19,223 bases of DNA. It comes from GCA-002841655 sp964446775. GTDB taxonomy: Bacteria; Patescibacteriota; Patescibacteriia; Patescibacteriales; UBA12465. Position numbers and translations under genes: made by a program. Positions 1 through 8,742 of the stretch are shown here, piece by piece (the first letter of the stretch is position 1; the number at the start of each line of letters is the position of its first letter). The stretch spans positions 1 through 19,223 of the forward strand of contig CAYURA010000013.1 in the NCBI GenBank assembly GCA_964446775.1, written 5' to 3'. Under the pieces are notes generated by a model. It was given only the letters and a program-made list of their open reading frames with translations. It did no database searches and was not told the origin of the DNA.

Positions 1-991
1 TACTTAAATTAGCGTCACTAGATTTAAGTTCAATAATATTCTCAACTTGATTATTTTTATCACTAATTAAAAAATCTACTTCCTGTTGATTTTTGGTTCT
101 TAAATAATGTAAGCTTTTGTCTTTTCCTAAATAATTATTTTCCGCTTTAATAGACTTAAGTAGTGATAGGGCAAGTAAATTTTCCAGTTTTATCCCTTCA
201 TCACCTCTAACTAAAGCTGTATCATAGAAATATATCTTTGGCTGTTTTAAAATTGAGCGACTAATCTTTTTAGAGTATGGCTTAATCTGAAAAACCACAT
301 ACAGTGCTTCTAAGATACTGATATATTTCTTTACTGTGCTAGGAGAAATGGCTAAATCTCTGGCAATTGAAGCAAAAGAAATGGGGCTAGCAACCTTATT
401 CCTTAAAATTTCAAAGAGATCTTTGATATTATGATAATTTTCAATATTATCAAAACTTAAAATATCATTTCTAATTAAACTATCAGAGTATTGCCTGCGC
501 CATCTCTCAGCCTCAATATCACTTGTAGCTAAATAGGGTTCAGGGAATCCTCCTCGTGTCAGCAAGCTATCTATACTTACCTCAATTTTTAGTTGTTTTA
601 ACTCGGCTAAAGATAAGGGCAGGAGATGATGCAGATAAAATCTCCCGGCTAAAGAGTCCCCACTTTGACGAAAGACATCCAAGCAAGCACTGCCAGTAAC
701 TAAAATCTGTAAATTACTTGCCTTAGTATCATAGACACCTTTAAGATAATTTTTCCAGCCTTTCATTTTGTGAAGCTCATCTAAAATAAGGAGCTCAGTA
801 CTTTCTAACCACTGCTCCTTCTTAATAATCTCCCGATCATCTAGGCTATCATAATTTAAATAAACAGAATTACGATAATTCTTAGCAATATCCTTAGCTA
901 GCCAAGTCTTACCTACCTGCCTTGGCCCCACTAAAAACACCATCTTTTTCTTTAAATCTTCAATTATTTGTTTTTTTTGTATTCTTTGCAT
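1..991 (-). CDS. AAA ATPase with DUF4143-type C-terminal domain (partial, C-terminus outside window)
   Basis: The reading frame is open from the ATG at 989-991 to the window edge, about 330 residues, so only the extreme C-terminus is missing. Visible motifs are a P-loop GPRQVGKT (residues 22-29), a Walker B strand LLILDE ending at D71-E72, a sensor-like VTGS near residue 100, and an AGRF motif near 115. The C-terminal part reads EVDF followed about 15 residues later by IIELKSS, the D...ExK pattern of a PD-(D/E)XK nuclease-like fold often seen in DUF4143 proteins. This family (AAA_14 plus DUF4143) is common in archaea and Patescibacteria, usually as solitary genes, and its cellular role is not established; some members have been discussed as mobile or toxin-antitoxin-like. 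A middle segment (about residues 210-260) looks like a winged helix. The gene has its own promoter right next to the start codon. Family assignment is firm; function is unknown. Confidence 0.85.
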   Translation of the reverse strand, partial: MQRIQKKQIIEDLKKKMVFLVGPRQVGKTWLAKDIAKNYRNSVYLNYDSLDDREIIKKEQWLESTELLILDELHKMKGWKNYLKGVYDTKASNLQILVTGSACLDVFRQSGDSLAGRFYLHHLLPLSLAELKQLKIEVSIDSLLTRGGFPEPYLATSDIEAERWRRQYSDSLIRNDILSFDNIENYHNIKDLFEILRNKVASPISFASIARDLAISPSTVKKYISILEALYVVFQIKPYSKKISRSILKQPKIYFYDTALVRGDEGIKLENLLALSLLKSIKAENNYLGKDKSLHYLRTKNQQEVDFLISDKNNQVENIIELKSSDANLS

Positions 992-999
992 ATAAGACT

Positions 1000-1027
1000 A
1001 TTATACACGCCATTACTGAATAGTCAA
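1000..1027 (-). promoter_or_regulatory. Sigma70-type promoter of the AAA ATPase gene
   Basis: On the minus strand the sequence reads TTGACT (1022-1027), a 16-base spacer, then TATAAT (1000-1005). Only 8 bases separate the -10 box from the ATG at 991, so transcription would start at or within a base or two of the start codon. The mRNA would be leaderless or nearly so. No Shine-Dalgarno sequence precedes the ATG, which agrees with this. Confidence 0.65.
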
Positions 1028-1192
1028 GACTAAACGGAATTAGCGTACCGATTAGTCATATAATGCTCTTAAGCTATATTTTATAAGGACGATTACACGT
1101 GCTTTGTTAACATTATCCTTAAATCTATATTTAGACCTGTGCTAAATCCTATCCTAAAGTATATTTTAACTTGTCTCTGGAGTATATCAGTT

Positions 1193-2650
1193 TTAAACTT
1201 CATCAAAATTAATCTTTAAGCGTTTTAAGAAATCAGCATATTTTTTAGGATAGGAAGCTTTCCAAATCTCTTCAAACAAAGGAGTCGTTAACTTGTAGTA
1301 TTCTTGGCAAATTTTGGCATCAGAATAATTTAGAGAGGCTTTTTCAAAATCTTTAAAGAGCCTATCTTTCTTAGGAGCAGCTTTAATTATTGATCTAATA
1401 CTATCAGCTAATTGTTTATTATTTTTTCCACTATCAATCTCAGCTAAAAGATTTTTCGCAAACTCATAATTGCCCCTAATCTCTAAGGCGGTCTCTAACA
1501 GTCTTCGGGCCATAAACTCTGATCCAGAGTATAGGTAGCAAACAGCGGCGTTAGCAAAAAAACTAAAGACATAGCGATTAGTATTTTGTTCTTTGAGCAT
1601 TATTCTAAAAACCTCATCAAATTCATCAAAAGCAGATTCTATATTTCCCTCCCTTAGATATCTATTAGCTGAATTAGCTACATTTGGCCATTCCCCGCCA
1701 ATACAAGTGAGAGCTGACTCAAATCCCTGAGAGCCAAAAGCCTGCTTATCCTCTTGCAAGATTTCATTTGGAGACTTCCCTTTTAGCTTTTTCTGTGGAG
1801 AGTAGTTAAGCAGTTGCATTGTTAGTCTAAGAATTTCAGATAATTGCTCTTTGCTCGGTCCTTTTTTTGATAAGCTGAAGACGATATCAACTAGTGAATG
1901 AGAATTATTTCTAAACCTGCCAGCCAGCAACCATTCTTGAACTAAATCTACGTTAATTAGCCTATATGCGTCTAAATTTTTTAAGAGCTGATTAAACTCA
2001 GCCTTTATCTCTAAGATATCCAATTCCTCATTTTCTGATCCCCTCATCTCAGCATATAATTTATCTGGACTTTGAATCCTATCGTCATTACCTCCACCAT
2101 AGTATGCGGCGGCTAATTTTGGAGTCAGTTTCTCTTTAGTTTTGAAGCTTTTTCTTAACTTATCATTAATTCTCACGTTAAAGATAAACGAATCTGAGCC
2201 CACTAATTCATAATGATCTCCCACTCTGCCAACCCGAGCAAAAAATAAATTACCCACCTTCAGACCATGCGTCGCGCTCCGTTCGTGAACATAGTATTTC
2301 TTACCAGTATTAGTCACTAAAACCTTCATCCCCTTATCTAAATCAATCTTCTTAGCTTCTAAAATGCCATAAACGTTTTCTTGTAAGTCTTTATAAATTT
2401 GCAAATCGTATAGTGCTAGTTTTTTGGGATTATTATAATAGTAGTGTTCTAATAGGCTCTCACCACTCTTCAGTCTAAAATCAAAGGTTAACCATTCCAT
2501 AAAGAATGGCATCATTTTTTCATCGGCGGCAATTAAATGAGCCCCTTCTTCTATCTCGAAGAATTCATTTTTTGCCCGCTTTATTTCATCAGCAAACTTA
2601 GGATTATTCAAATAATATGAGAATATCCTATCCATTGTTCCACTCTGCAT
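1193..2650 (-). CDS. Uncharacterised 485-residue protein with TPR-like C-terminal region
   Basis: I do not recognise a named family. The first 60 residues contain the motif FFMEWLTFDFRLKSGESLLEHY, split here as FFMEWLTFDF plus RLKSGESLLEHY. This kind of sequence occurs in bacterial proteins that sometimes carry a SEC-C zinc motif, but no cysteine-rich SEC-C tail is present here. Residues about 105-160 look like a small beta domain (KVLVTNTGKKYYV, then GNLFFARVGRVGDHYELVG). Residues about 320-405 form helix pairs resembling TPR repeats, with NSANRYLREGNIESAFDEF followed by NAAVCYLYSGSEFMARRLL. No signal peptide or membrane segment is visible, so the product is probably cytoplasmic. The reported start is the first ATG; a second ATG five codons on (2635) is equally possible because a TATAAT-like box sits two bases before the first ATG. 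The gene stands alone between the ATPase gene and typA. Confidence 0.7.
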   Translation of the reverse strand: MQSGTMDRIFSYYLNNPKFADEIKRAKNEFFEIEEGAHLIAADEKMMPFFMEWLTFDFRLKSGESLLEHYYYNNPKKLALYDLQIYKDLQENVYGILEAKKIDLDKGMKVLVTNTGKKYYVHERSATHGLKVGNLFFARVGRVGDHYELVGSDSFIFNVRINDKLRKSFKTKEKLTPKLAAAYYGGGNDDRIQSPDKLYAEMRGSENEELDILEIKAEFNQLLKNLDAYRLINVDLVQEWLLAGRFRNNSHSLVDIVFSLSKKGPSKEQLSEILRLTMQLLNYSPQKKLKGKSPNEILQEDKQAFGSQGFESALTCIGGEWPNVANSANRYLREGNIESAFDEFDEVFRIMLKEQNTNRYVFSFFANAAVCYLYSGSEFMARRLLETALEIRGNYEFAKNLLAEIDSGKNNKQLADSIRSIIKAAPKKDRLFKDFEKASLNYSDAKICQEYYKLTTPLFEEIWKASYPKKYADFLKRLKINFDEV

Positions 2651-2947
2651 ATATTATATAATTATTTTTTATTTAATCTATTTTAACACCACTCAATACT
2701 AACATAGACTATCTATGACTAAAAAATTTAGACAACTGCGCTAATTGGCCAAGCTAATAGTTTAATATAAATATATTCATACCATTACGCTAGCTTAATT
2801 ATACACTATTTACGCCATTAGCTTAAGACTTGGGCTATCTTTACTAAAAAGAAAAGCCATTAATGGTCTTTCTTTTATTTATCTCTATTTAAAATATATA
2901 TTTAAAATCCATGTTTAATGCCTCTAGCTAATATATATATCTTCCCA
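2651..2947. other. 297-base AT-rich intergenic region with two hairpins and a promoter-like box
   Basis: No coding signal is visible. The stretch holds the typA terminator (2847-2876), a 6-bp inverted repeat CATAGA-CTA-TCTATG (2703-2717), and a minus-strand TATAAT at 2798-2803 with only a weak -35 match. That TATAAT may be the promoter of the 485-residue gene, giving a leader of about 140 bases. The sequence around it resembles the ATPase promoter region near 998-1032. Confidence 0.4.
2847..2876 (-). terminator. Intrinsic terminator of typA
   Basis: The hairpin is centred on 2861/2862, with a GC-containing core CCAT-TA-ATGG extended by A-rich/T-rich arms. It has 14 pairings with one mismatch and one wobble. 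On the minus strand the 3' arm is TTTTCTTTTT, giving the U-rich tail expected of a rho-independent terminator. It lies about 70 bases past the typA stop codon. Confidence 0.7.
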
Positions 2948-4744
2948 TTACTCCGACTTAGACCGCTTAGATCTTTGTCTATCTACTTCACTTAAAAACT
3001 GTTTTCTTAATCTAATACTCTTAGGAGTAACCTCGAGATATTCATCAGCGTTCATTAGACTAAGACCCATTTCAATACTAAGAAGTACAGGCGGTACTAA
3101 TTGAATGGCTTCATCAGTACCAGATGCTCTGACGTTAGTCAGTTGCTTACCCTTAATCGGATTAACAGCTAAATCATTCCCTTTAGCTACATTACCAATT
3201 ACCATCCCTTCATAGACCTCAGTATTTGGCTCAATATATAATACTCCTCTATTTTGTAAATTCCATAAAGGAAAAGCTAAAGTCTTGCCACCGATCATAG
3301 AAACCATTGAGCCAAGCTCATGCTTCTCTATCTCTCCAGCATAAGGCTCAAAACCTAGCACCTGTGAACAAAGAATGCCTTCGCCTCTAGTATCAACTAC
3401 AAAGTCATTACGATAGCCTAAGAGGCCTCTCGTTGGAATAGAGAAAGTTAGGCGTGACTGTCCGTTCTGAGTCTTAAAATCTACCATTTTTCCTTTCCGT
3501 TTAGACATCTTTTCAATCACAGTGCCTGACATTGTTTCTGGCACGTCAATTGTCACTTCTTCATAGGGCTCTAACTTCACCCCATTTTCTTCTTTGATAA
3601 TTACTTGAGGCTGTGATACTTGTAATTCATAACCTTCACGTCTTAAATTCTCAATTAAAATAGCCACGTGTAATTCTCCCCTACCTAAAACTTTATAGGA
3701 ATTAGTTTCCGAAAAATCTATTTTTAAACCCACATTAATCTCTAACTCTTTCTCTAATCTTTCTTTTAATTGGCGATTGGTGACATACTTACCTTCCCTA
3801 CCAGCAAAAGGTGAATTATTGACTAAAAAGCTTAAAGCGATAGTTGGTTCATCAATTTTAATGGCTGGCAGAGCCACTTGATCGGCTTTGTTGGCAATAG
3901 TTTCCCCAATATAGATATCTGGCAAACCCGCAATCATTACAATCTCCCCAGCCTCTGCTTCTGTCACTTCTTGACGCCCAATACCTTTGAAGGTGAAGAG
4001 CTTGGAAATCTTGCCAGTTCTGACACTGCCGTCTAAGTTTTCGATATAGACTGTTTGAGCCGCTTTAATTTTTCCCTCATAAACTCGACAAATAGCTAAA
4101 CGACCTAAAAAATTATCATAGGCTAGATTAAACGGTTGAGCTAACAGCTCGTTCCTACTTAATTCTTCTGAGGAAGCTGGTTCAACATGAGTTAATATTA
4201 AATCTAATAGCGGTTCTAGATTGCCTGAATCATCTTCAAGTGATAGTTTAGCCATGCCTTGCTTAGCAGCGGCAAAGACCACCGGAAATTCTAATTGTTC
4301 ATCACTGGCGCCTAAATCGAGAAATAGTTCATAGACTAACTCCTGAACCTCTAGAGGTCTAGCAGCTGGCTTATCAATCTTGTTAATAACAACAATAGGC
4401 TTAAGGCCTAACTCTAAAGATTTCTTTAGTACAAACTTAGTTTGCGGCATTGGTCCCTCTTGAGCATCAACTAATAGTAAAACACAGTCAATTGAGCGAA
4501 GAATACGTTCTACCTCCGAACTAAAATCAGCGTGACCAGGAGTATCAACAATATTAATCTTCGTATCTTTATAGAAGACTGAAGTATTTTTAGAATAGAT
4601 AGTGATTCCCCTTTCTTTCTCTAAAGCGTTACTATCCATTGAGACATCATCAGAAGACATGCCTGTTTCTTGCATTAATGCATCGGTTAGAGTTGTTTTA
4701 CCATGATCAACGTGAGCGATAATGGCTATGTTACGTATTTCCAT
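2948..4744 (-). CDS. typA: Translational GTPase TypA/BipA
   Basis: This is a ribosome-associated GTPase of the EF-G/LepA group, implicated in ribosome assembly and stress growth. All G motifs are present: AHVDHGKT (10-17), EKERGITI (switch I, 42-49), DTPGHADF (67-74) and NKID (121-124), followed by the EF-Tu-like domain II, the EF-G domain III/V region (GRGELHVAIL near 355; RGEGILCSQVLGFEPYAGEI near 450) and the TypA-specific C-terminal domain with NVRASGTDEA and LEVTPKSIRLRK. At 598 residues it is close to the usual 600-615, with a slightly short basic tail. The ATG at 4744 gives the canonical TypA N-terminus. It is probably monocistronic, lying between two minus-strand terminators. Identification is secure. 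Confidence 0.97.
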   Translation of the reverse strand: MEIRNIAIIAHVDHGKTTLTDALMQETGMSSDDVSMDSNALEKERGITIYSKNTSVFYKDTKINIVDTPGHADFSSEVERILRSIDCVLLLVDAQEGPMPQTKFVLKKSLELGLKPIVVINKIDKPAARPLEVQELVYELFLDLGASDEQLEFPVVFAAAKQGMAKLSLEDDSGNLEPLLDLILTHVEPASSEELSRNELLAQPFNLAYDNFLGRLAICRVYEGKIKAAQTVYIENLDGSVRTGKISKLFTFKGIGRQEVTEAEAGEIVMIAGLPDIYIGETIANKADQVALPAIKIDEPTIALSFLVNNSPFAGREGKYVTNRQLKERLEKELEINVGLKIDFSETNSYKVLGRGELHVAILIENLRREGYELQVSQPQVIIKEENGVKLEPYEEVTIDVPETMSGTVIEKMSKRKGKMVDFKTQNGQSRLTFSIPTRGLLGYRNDFVVDTRGEGILCSQVLGFEPYAGEIEKHELGSMVSMIGGKTLAFPLWNLQNRGVLYIEPNTEVYEGMVIGNVAKGNDLAVNPIKGKQLTNVRASGTDEAIQLVPPVLLSIEMGLSLMNADEYLEVTPKSIRLRKQFLSEVDRQRSKRSKSE

Positions 4745-4782
4745 AATATTAGTGTATATATGTATGTCTATAAATCAAAACA

Positions 4783-4807
4783 AAAACTACGCCGACAGCG
4801 TAATTTT
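4783..4807 (-). terminator. Intrinsic terminator of the LamG protein gene
   Basis: Read on the minus strand, AAAATTACGC pairs with GCGTAGTTTT around the loop TGTCG (10 pairs, one of them T-G). A further T-rich stretch, TTGTTTTGATTT, follows. It lies 83 bases beyond the LamG stop codon and just upstream of typA. Confidence 0.7.
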
Positions 4808-4889
4808 GCCTTGCTTAATGATAATAGTGGTTTTTCTGAAAATAGTCAAATGACGTTTGAATCGAAAGAGTGAGTTGCTAATAATGAAC

Positions 4890-7460
4890 TTAATTAGCTC
4901 CAATTGTCACCCCCGCTCCTCCTAATCCTTGGTCGTAGAGGGATTCTATTTCTGAAGCTGTGAGGACACGGTTATAGATTTTGAGATTTTTCATATAGCC
5001 CACAAAAAAGTCAGACATACTGGTACGTCCAATATAGACTTGATCGCCATTAATAACAATAGGGTATTTACTAGGAGTCCCAAGCTCTCCGTCTACATAA
5101 AGATTACCCGAGGAATTAACAACATGTCGCCAACCGTTACTAGTGGCGTCATTATACCAAAAAGAAATACTAACCTTATCTTCCGGGACAGTCACGACAA
5201 TATCATGTCCATAGCTATCATAGCCATTTAAAAGCTGTTGAATTGAAGGTTCGGTGCCATCAACTATATCCATTCTTGGATAGACTGTATAATGAACTAT
5301 TTGGGCATCACTGGGTGCTCCTTTATATACAGATAATGTGCGACTTCTGGCAGTTAAAGTTTCTGGGGCCCATTTATAATCGGCAGAAATTGCACCTAAA
5401 TAACCATCTACTGTGTAGCGACCTGAGTCAGGGTGAAGGCTTGTGCCTGTGTGGTTTGCTGGAAAGACATGCCCAACAACTAGAAACCATTGCCCCTCTG
5501 TTAGGCTGTTGTGGTTAGCGGACCAAAAGTATGGATTAGTATTATAGGAACTGTTGCTTAAATTTTGCACCCCTGCAGGTGAGCCATAACCATTTAGGCC
5601 AGCATAATATCGACCATAAGTAGCGGAATCATTAGTAACTCTTTGTTCCCACCAAGACATGCGGTATAGCTTTGTATTGTCAATTGTCTGGGCACCATGA
5701 TATACGCCACTATTCGGAGCGACTCCCTGCCAAATTGGAACCTGCCTCCCCCAGGGATCTTCAGCAATTATTCGACTATTACCCGAACTATAGCCACTAA
5801 AGCTACCCACATTACCAGTTTGCCCATCTTTCCAAAGTCTATAATTCATCAACAAGTTTTCGAGATTTAAACTCAACGATACATAGCCTTCGCTCAAGAC
5901 GCCTCCATTATTTTGACCATTATGACTATAAGCACTTCTATCAACTAAAATCTCAGATCCCGCACTTCCGCCTTTGGTGTATTGAGAAGTGAGAGGCATA
6001 TCTAGAATTAGGCCTTTTTGTAACGAAGATGATGATAGTTTAGAAGATTCCCTCTCATATAGATTCTTAGCTTCGATATCGCTAAGTTTTCGATTGTATA
6101 TCCTTACATCTGAAATCTTTCCATTAAAATTAAAGTAATTAGTTGTGTAAGTGTCCATACCAATCTTAGAATTAATGTGGCCACTACTCAAAGGAATGTT
6201 ATTACTATTATTAACAGAAGAAATTAAAACGCCATTAACATAAAAACTAAGAATATTGCCTTGTCTAGCATAAATAATATAATACCAATTATTAGGAACA
6301 AAATCATAATTAATACTAGCGTGTGGACCACGAGTTTTAATACCAGTATTATTCTGGGCTAAACTCAAAGACCAATGTTCTCCATTCCAATTGCCAGAAC
6401 TTAAAATAGCGCCATCATAATGCAAGTGATTACCCTTAGGGTAAACCCAGGCTGACATACTAAAATCAGATAATGCGGCAAAGTTCTCATTGGGAATATT
6501 AATAGAATAACCTTGATTTACATCACCAAAGTCAAAAGCTGAATCTGTCTGAGAATTTCTCCCCTCTGTTGGAAGAGCACCAATGGCAACGCCATGATTA
6601 CTATAAGCAGACACATCAGTCACTCTCTTAGTTGTCTCATTATAGTTAACCTCATCAAGCGGCCAATGACCCACTAAACCTTTTTCCAAAGAAGATATTT
6701 GGATTTTTGGCTTATTATCGTTATATAAGTCTTTAATTTCTGTGGAATTTAATGCTCTGTTAAAAATCTTTATATTTCCTAATTCTCCCTTAACGCGATC
6801 CCAGGAGCCAGATGCATAAAGATGACCACTCCCATAACTAATGCTGCCGTTAACGGTTTGACACTCGCGTAAATCACCATCAATATAAATACACTGCCGT
6901 TTAGTATTATCATCAAAAGTTCCAGTTACGTACGTCCACTTATTCCATGGAATTTGCTGATTACCATAATATTGACCTGATGGACCACTTAGCCCCCATT
7001 TGAAAATTCCACCAGAAGTTAGTTCAGTGGTAAATCCTGGCCAAGTTGTTACAAGCACATGTCTTTTATTCTGACTTTGTGGTTTCAGCCAAAAGCTGAC
7101 AGTAATAGATTGAGTTTTATAACTTGTCCCCTCTATCCGTACTTCATCACTACTCCCATTAAAGCTCATTGCCCCTTCACTCTCACCATATTGGCCAGGG
7201 ACGAAGACCGCGTTGTTAGCTGATATACCATTATTGCCTTGCCCGCTTTGATCAGTGAAGGTTTTAGTACTGGAGTTATAGTTTTCGGCGTTTAAAGTTA
7301 TATCTAATACTAAACCATCATTATTGTTATTCTGACCATAGCCTAAAGCAATGCCAGCTAAATAGAGGGCTGATATAGCAACTATAGCTAATACAAACCA
7401 CTTAATAGCTGTATTATTTTGCTTTCTTTTGACTATTTTTATCAATTTTTTCATTATCAT
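4890..7460 (-). CDS. Membrane-anchored surface protein with three LamG/concanavalin A-like domains
   Basis: The N-terminus is basic (MIMKKLIKIVKRKQ) and is followed by one hydrophobic segment at about residues 19-41, so the product is probably anchored in the membrane with the rest outside. LamG-like domain 1 spans about 49-247 and domain 2 about 258-468; each starts with GLV plus an acidic/W-rich strand, carries a DxSGxxNxG or DxSAYSNHG motif, and ends with the typical F/YNRxLxxxEIxxLY. Domain 3 starts at about 480 (KGLILDMPLT) and ends at about 850 (IYNRVLTASEIESLY). It is interrupted by roughly 225 residues (530-755) rich in W, Y, N and G. That insert has the motifs NPYFWSAN, WFLVVGHVF and MDIVDGTEPS, which I recall from virus and phage tail or surface proteins. 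Such proteins usually bind glycans or other cells; binding targets here are unknown. A second ATG two codons in is an equally likely start. Confidence 0.85.
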   Translation of the reverse strand: MIMKKLIKIVKRKQNNTAIKWFVLAIVAISALYLAGIALGYGQNNNNDGLVLDITLNAENYNSSTKTFTDQSGQGNNGISANNAVFVPGQYGESEGAMSFNGSSDEVRIEGTSYKTQSITVSFWLKPQSQNKRHVLVTTWPGFTTELTSGGIFKWGLSGPSGQYYGNQQIPWNKWTYVTGTFDDNTKRQCIYIDGDLRECQTVNGSISYGSGHLYASGSWDRVKGELGNIKIFNRALNSTEIKDLYNDNKPKIQISSLEKGLVGHWPLDEVNYNETTKRVTDVSAYSNHGVAIGALPTEGRNSQTDSAFDFGDVNQGYSINIPNENFAALSDFSMSAWVYPKGNHLHYDGAILSSGNWNGEHWSLSLAQNNTGIKTRGPHASINYDFVPNNWYYIIYARQGNILSFYVNGVLISSVNNSNNIPLSSGHINSKIGMDTYTTNYFNFNGKISDVRIYNRKLSDIEAKNLYERESSKLSSSSLQKGLILDMPLTSQYTKGGSAGSEILVDRSAYSHNGQNNGGVLSEGYVSLSLNLENLLMNYRLWKDGQTGNVGSFSGYSSGNSRIIAEDPWGRQVPIWQGVAPNSGVYHGAQTIDNTKLYRMSWWEQRVTNDSATYGRYYAGLNGYGSPAGVQNLSNSSYNTNPYFWSANHNSLTEGQWFLVVGHVFPANHTGTSLHPDSGRYTVDGYLGAISADYKWAPETLTARSRTLSVYKGAPSDAQIVHYTVYPRMDIVDGTEPSIQQLLNGYDSYGHDIVVTVPEDKVSISFWYNDATSNGWRHVVNSSGNLYVDGELGTPSKYPIVINGDQVYIGRTSMSDFFVGYMKNLKIYNRVLTASEIESLYDQGLGGAGVTIGAN

Positions 7461-7476
7461 TTTAACTGTATTTTTT

Positions 7477-7521
7477 TACTTAACTTAAATCTACTTAGTT
7501 TAAATATACTCAATTTAAGTA
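7477..7521. repeat. Three tandem degenerate 15-bp repeats upstream of the LamG gene
   Basis: On the plus strand the units are TACTTAACTTAAATC (7477-7491), TACTTAGTTTAAATA (7492-7506) and TACTCAATTTAAGTA (7507-7521), with no gaps between them. A fourth copy at 7522-7536 is barely recognisable. They lie 17 bases before the LamG start codon, in the LamG leader or promoter region. Spurious translation of this stretch produces repeated KLS residues. Confidence 0.6.
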
Positions 7522-7637
7522 TTCTAAATCTATTATATCTTGAAGAAAGAGGAACTACTGTGTCAGTATTCTTTGGTTTTTTGCTTTTCTTTAGTTTTTC
7601 TTTAGAAAATAATCTTCTAAAATAGTGCTCTTGCCAT

Positions 7638-8609
7638 TTACGCTTCCAAGTATCTCTCAATCTCAATCTCAGCCGCTACACCAGCTCCACCAGCAACCGC
7701 TGCTTGACGATAGACATGATCAGTGCAATCACCCGCGGCGAATAGTCCAGGAATATTTGTTTGATATTTATATTGGCGGTTAAACTGACTTTGGAAACTG
7801 CTATCTTCTTTTTCCGTGTAAGCCCTTTGACTGGTGTATAAATAGCCTAGCTCATCCATTAAGACACCTGTATCTTCTAAAAATTTAGTTCCCGGACGAC
7901 GACCAATAGCTACAAATGCACCACCAATCTCTATCTCTGACTCCTCACCGCTAACAGTATCTTTTAACTTAATACCACTTAATCTCTCATCTCCCAAGAA
8001 CTCAATTGTTTCCTTATTCCACTCAATCTTAATCTTCGTATTAGACAGCACTCTATCAGCCATAATCTTTGAAGCCCTAAAAGTCTCTTTACGATGAATA
8101 ATAATTACCTTGGCAGCGTATTTGGTAAGAAACAAGGCTTCTTCCATAGCTGTGTCACCCCCACCAATAACAGCCACTTGTTTATCTTTAAAGAAAAAAC
8201 CATCACAGGTTGCACAAGCAGAAATCCCTTTATTCTTTAATCTTACCTCAGACTCTAAACCTAGCCACTTGGCTTCGGCTCCAGTAGCTACTAAAACTGT
8301 TTTAGAGTTAATTGTTTCGCCACTGGATAATGATAATTCAAAGCCGCCATCAATCTTTTTAATACTTTTTACCTCCCCTGACTTAAACCGAGTAGAGAAT
8401 CTCTCAGCCTGCTTGCGCATGTCCATCATCAGCTCCACTCCCAGTACTCCCTCGGGAAAACCAGGATAGTTTTCCACCTCAGAGGTGGTAGTCAATTGTC
8501 CTCCCGGGCTCATTCCCTCAACCACTAAAGGATTAATTAAAGCTCTACCTGCATAAATAGCAGCTCCAAGACCAGCGGGGCCAGCACCAATAATTGTTAT
8601 TTTTTCCAT
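7638..8609 (-). CDS. trxB: Thioredoxin reductase (NADPH, FAD)
   Basis: This is a flavoprotein that passes electrons from NADPH via FAD and a redox disulfide to thioredoxin in the cytoplasm. It has the FAD dinucleotide-binding motif GAGPAG (8-13), PGGQLT (35-40), the redox-active CATC (C132 to C135), the NADPH-binding GGGDTAMEEA (149-158) and the C-terminal FAD motif AAGDCTD near 294. At 323 residues it has the normal low-molecular-weight TrxB length. A short insertion near residues 260-275 (KEDSSFQSQFNRQYKYQT) extends the usual loop before the last FAD motif. No thioredoxin gene lies beside it in this window. Identification is secure. Confidence 0.96.
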   Translation of the reverse strand: MEKITIIGAGPAGLGAAIYAGRALINPLVVEGMSPGGQLTTTSEVENYPGFPEGVLGVELMMDMRKQAERFSTRFKSGEVKSIKKIDGGFELSLSSGETINSKTVLVATGAEAKWLGLESEVRLKNKGISACATCDGFFFKDKQVAVIGGGDTAMEEALFLTKYAAKVIIIHRKETFRASKIMADRVLSNTKIKIEWNKETIEFLGDERLSGIKLKDTVSGEESEIEIGGAFVAIGRRPGTKFLEDTGVLMDELGYLYTSQRAYTEKEDSSFQSQFNRQYKYQTNIPGLFAAGDCTDHVYRQAAVAGGAGVAAEIEIERYLEA

Positions 8610-8638
8610 AAATATTTAAATTAATTATCTGAACTAAT

Positions 8639-8667
8639 ATAATAGTAAAATATTCATCTCTTGGCAA
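8639..8667 (-). promoter_or_regulatory. Probable sigma70-type promoter of trxB
   Basis: The minus strand reads TTGCCA (8662-8667), a 17-base spacer, then TATTAT (8639-8644). That is two mismatches from consensus in the -35 box and one in the -10 box, at ideal spacing. It leaves a leader of roughly 22 bases before the trxB ATG at 8609. Confidence 0.5.
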
Positions 8668-8742
8668 TTTTTTTCTATTCTTTTTCTATTCCTTTATCTT
8701 TATTTTTTATTTTTTTATTTTACTATCTTCCTCGCTCCCTTT

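Noticed and set aside
5040..5518. Plus-strand open frames inside the LamG gene
   Set aside because: They are antisense shadows of a clearly coding gene with no recognisable domain.
7419..7666. Short open frames on both strands between trxB and the LamG gene
   Set aside because: Composition is dominated by K/S or L/F from AT-rich repeats, they overlap both neighbours, and no start signal is present.
8110..8469. Plus-strand 119-codon frame inside trxB
   Set aside because: It is antisense to conserved trxB motifs and shows no family similarity.
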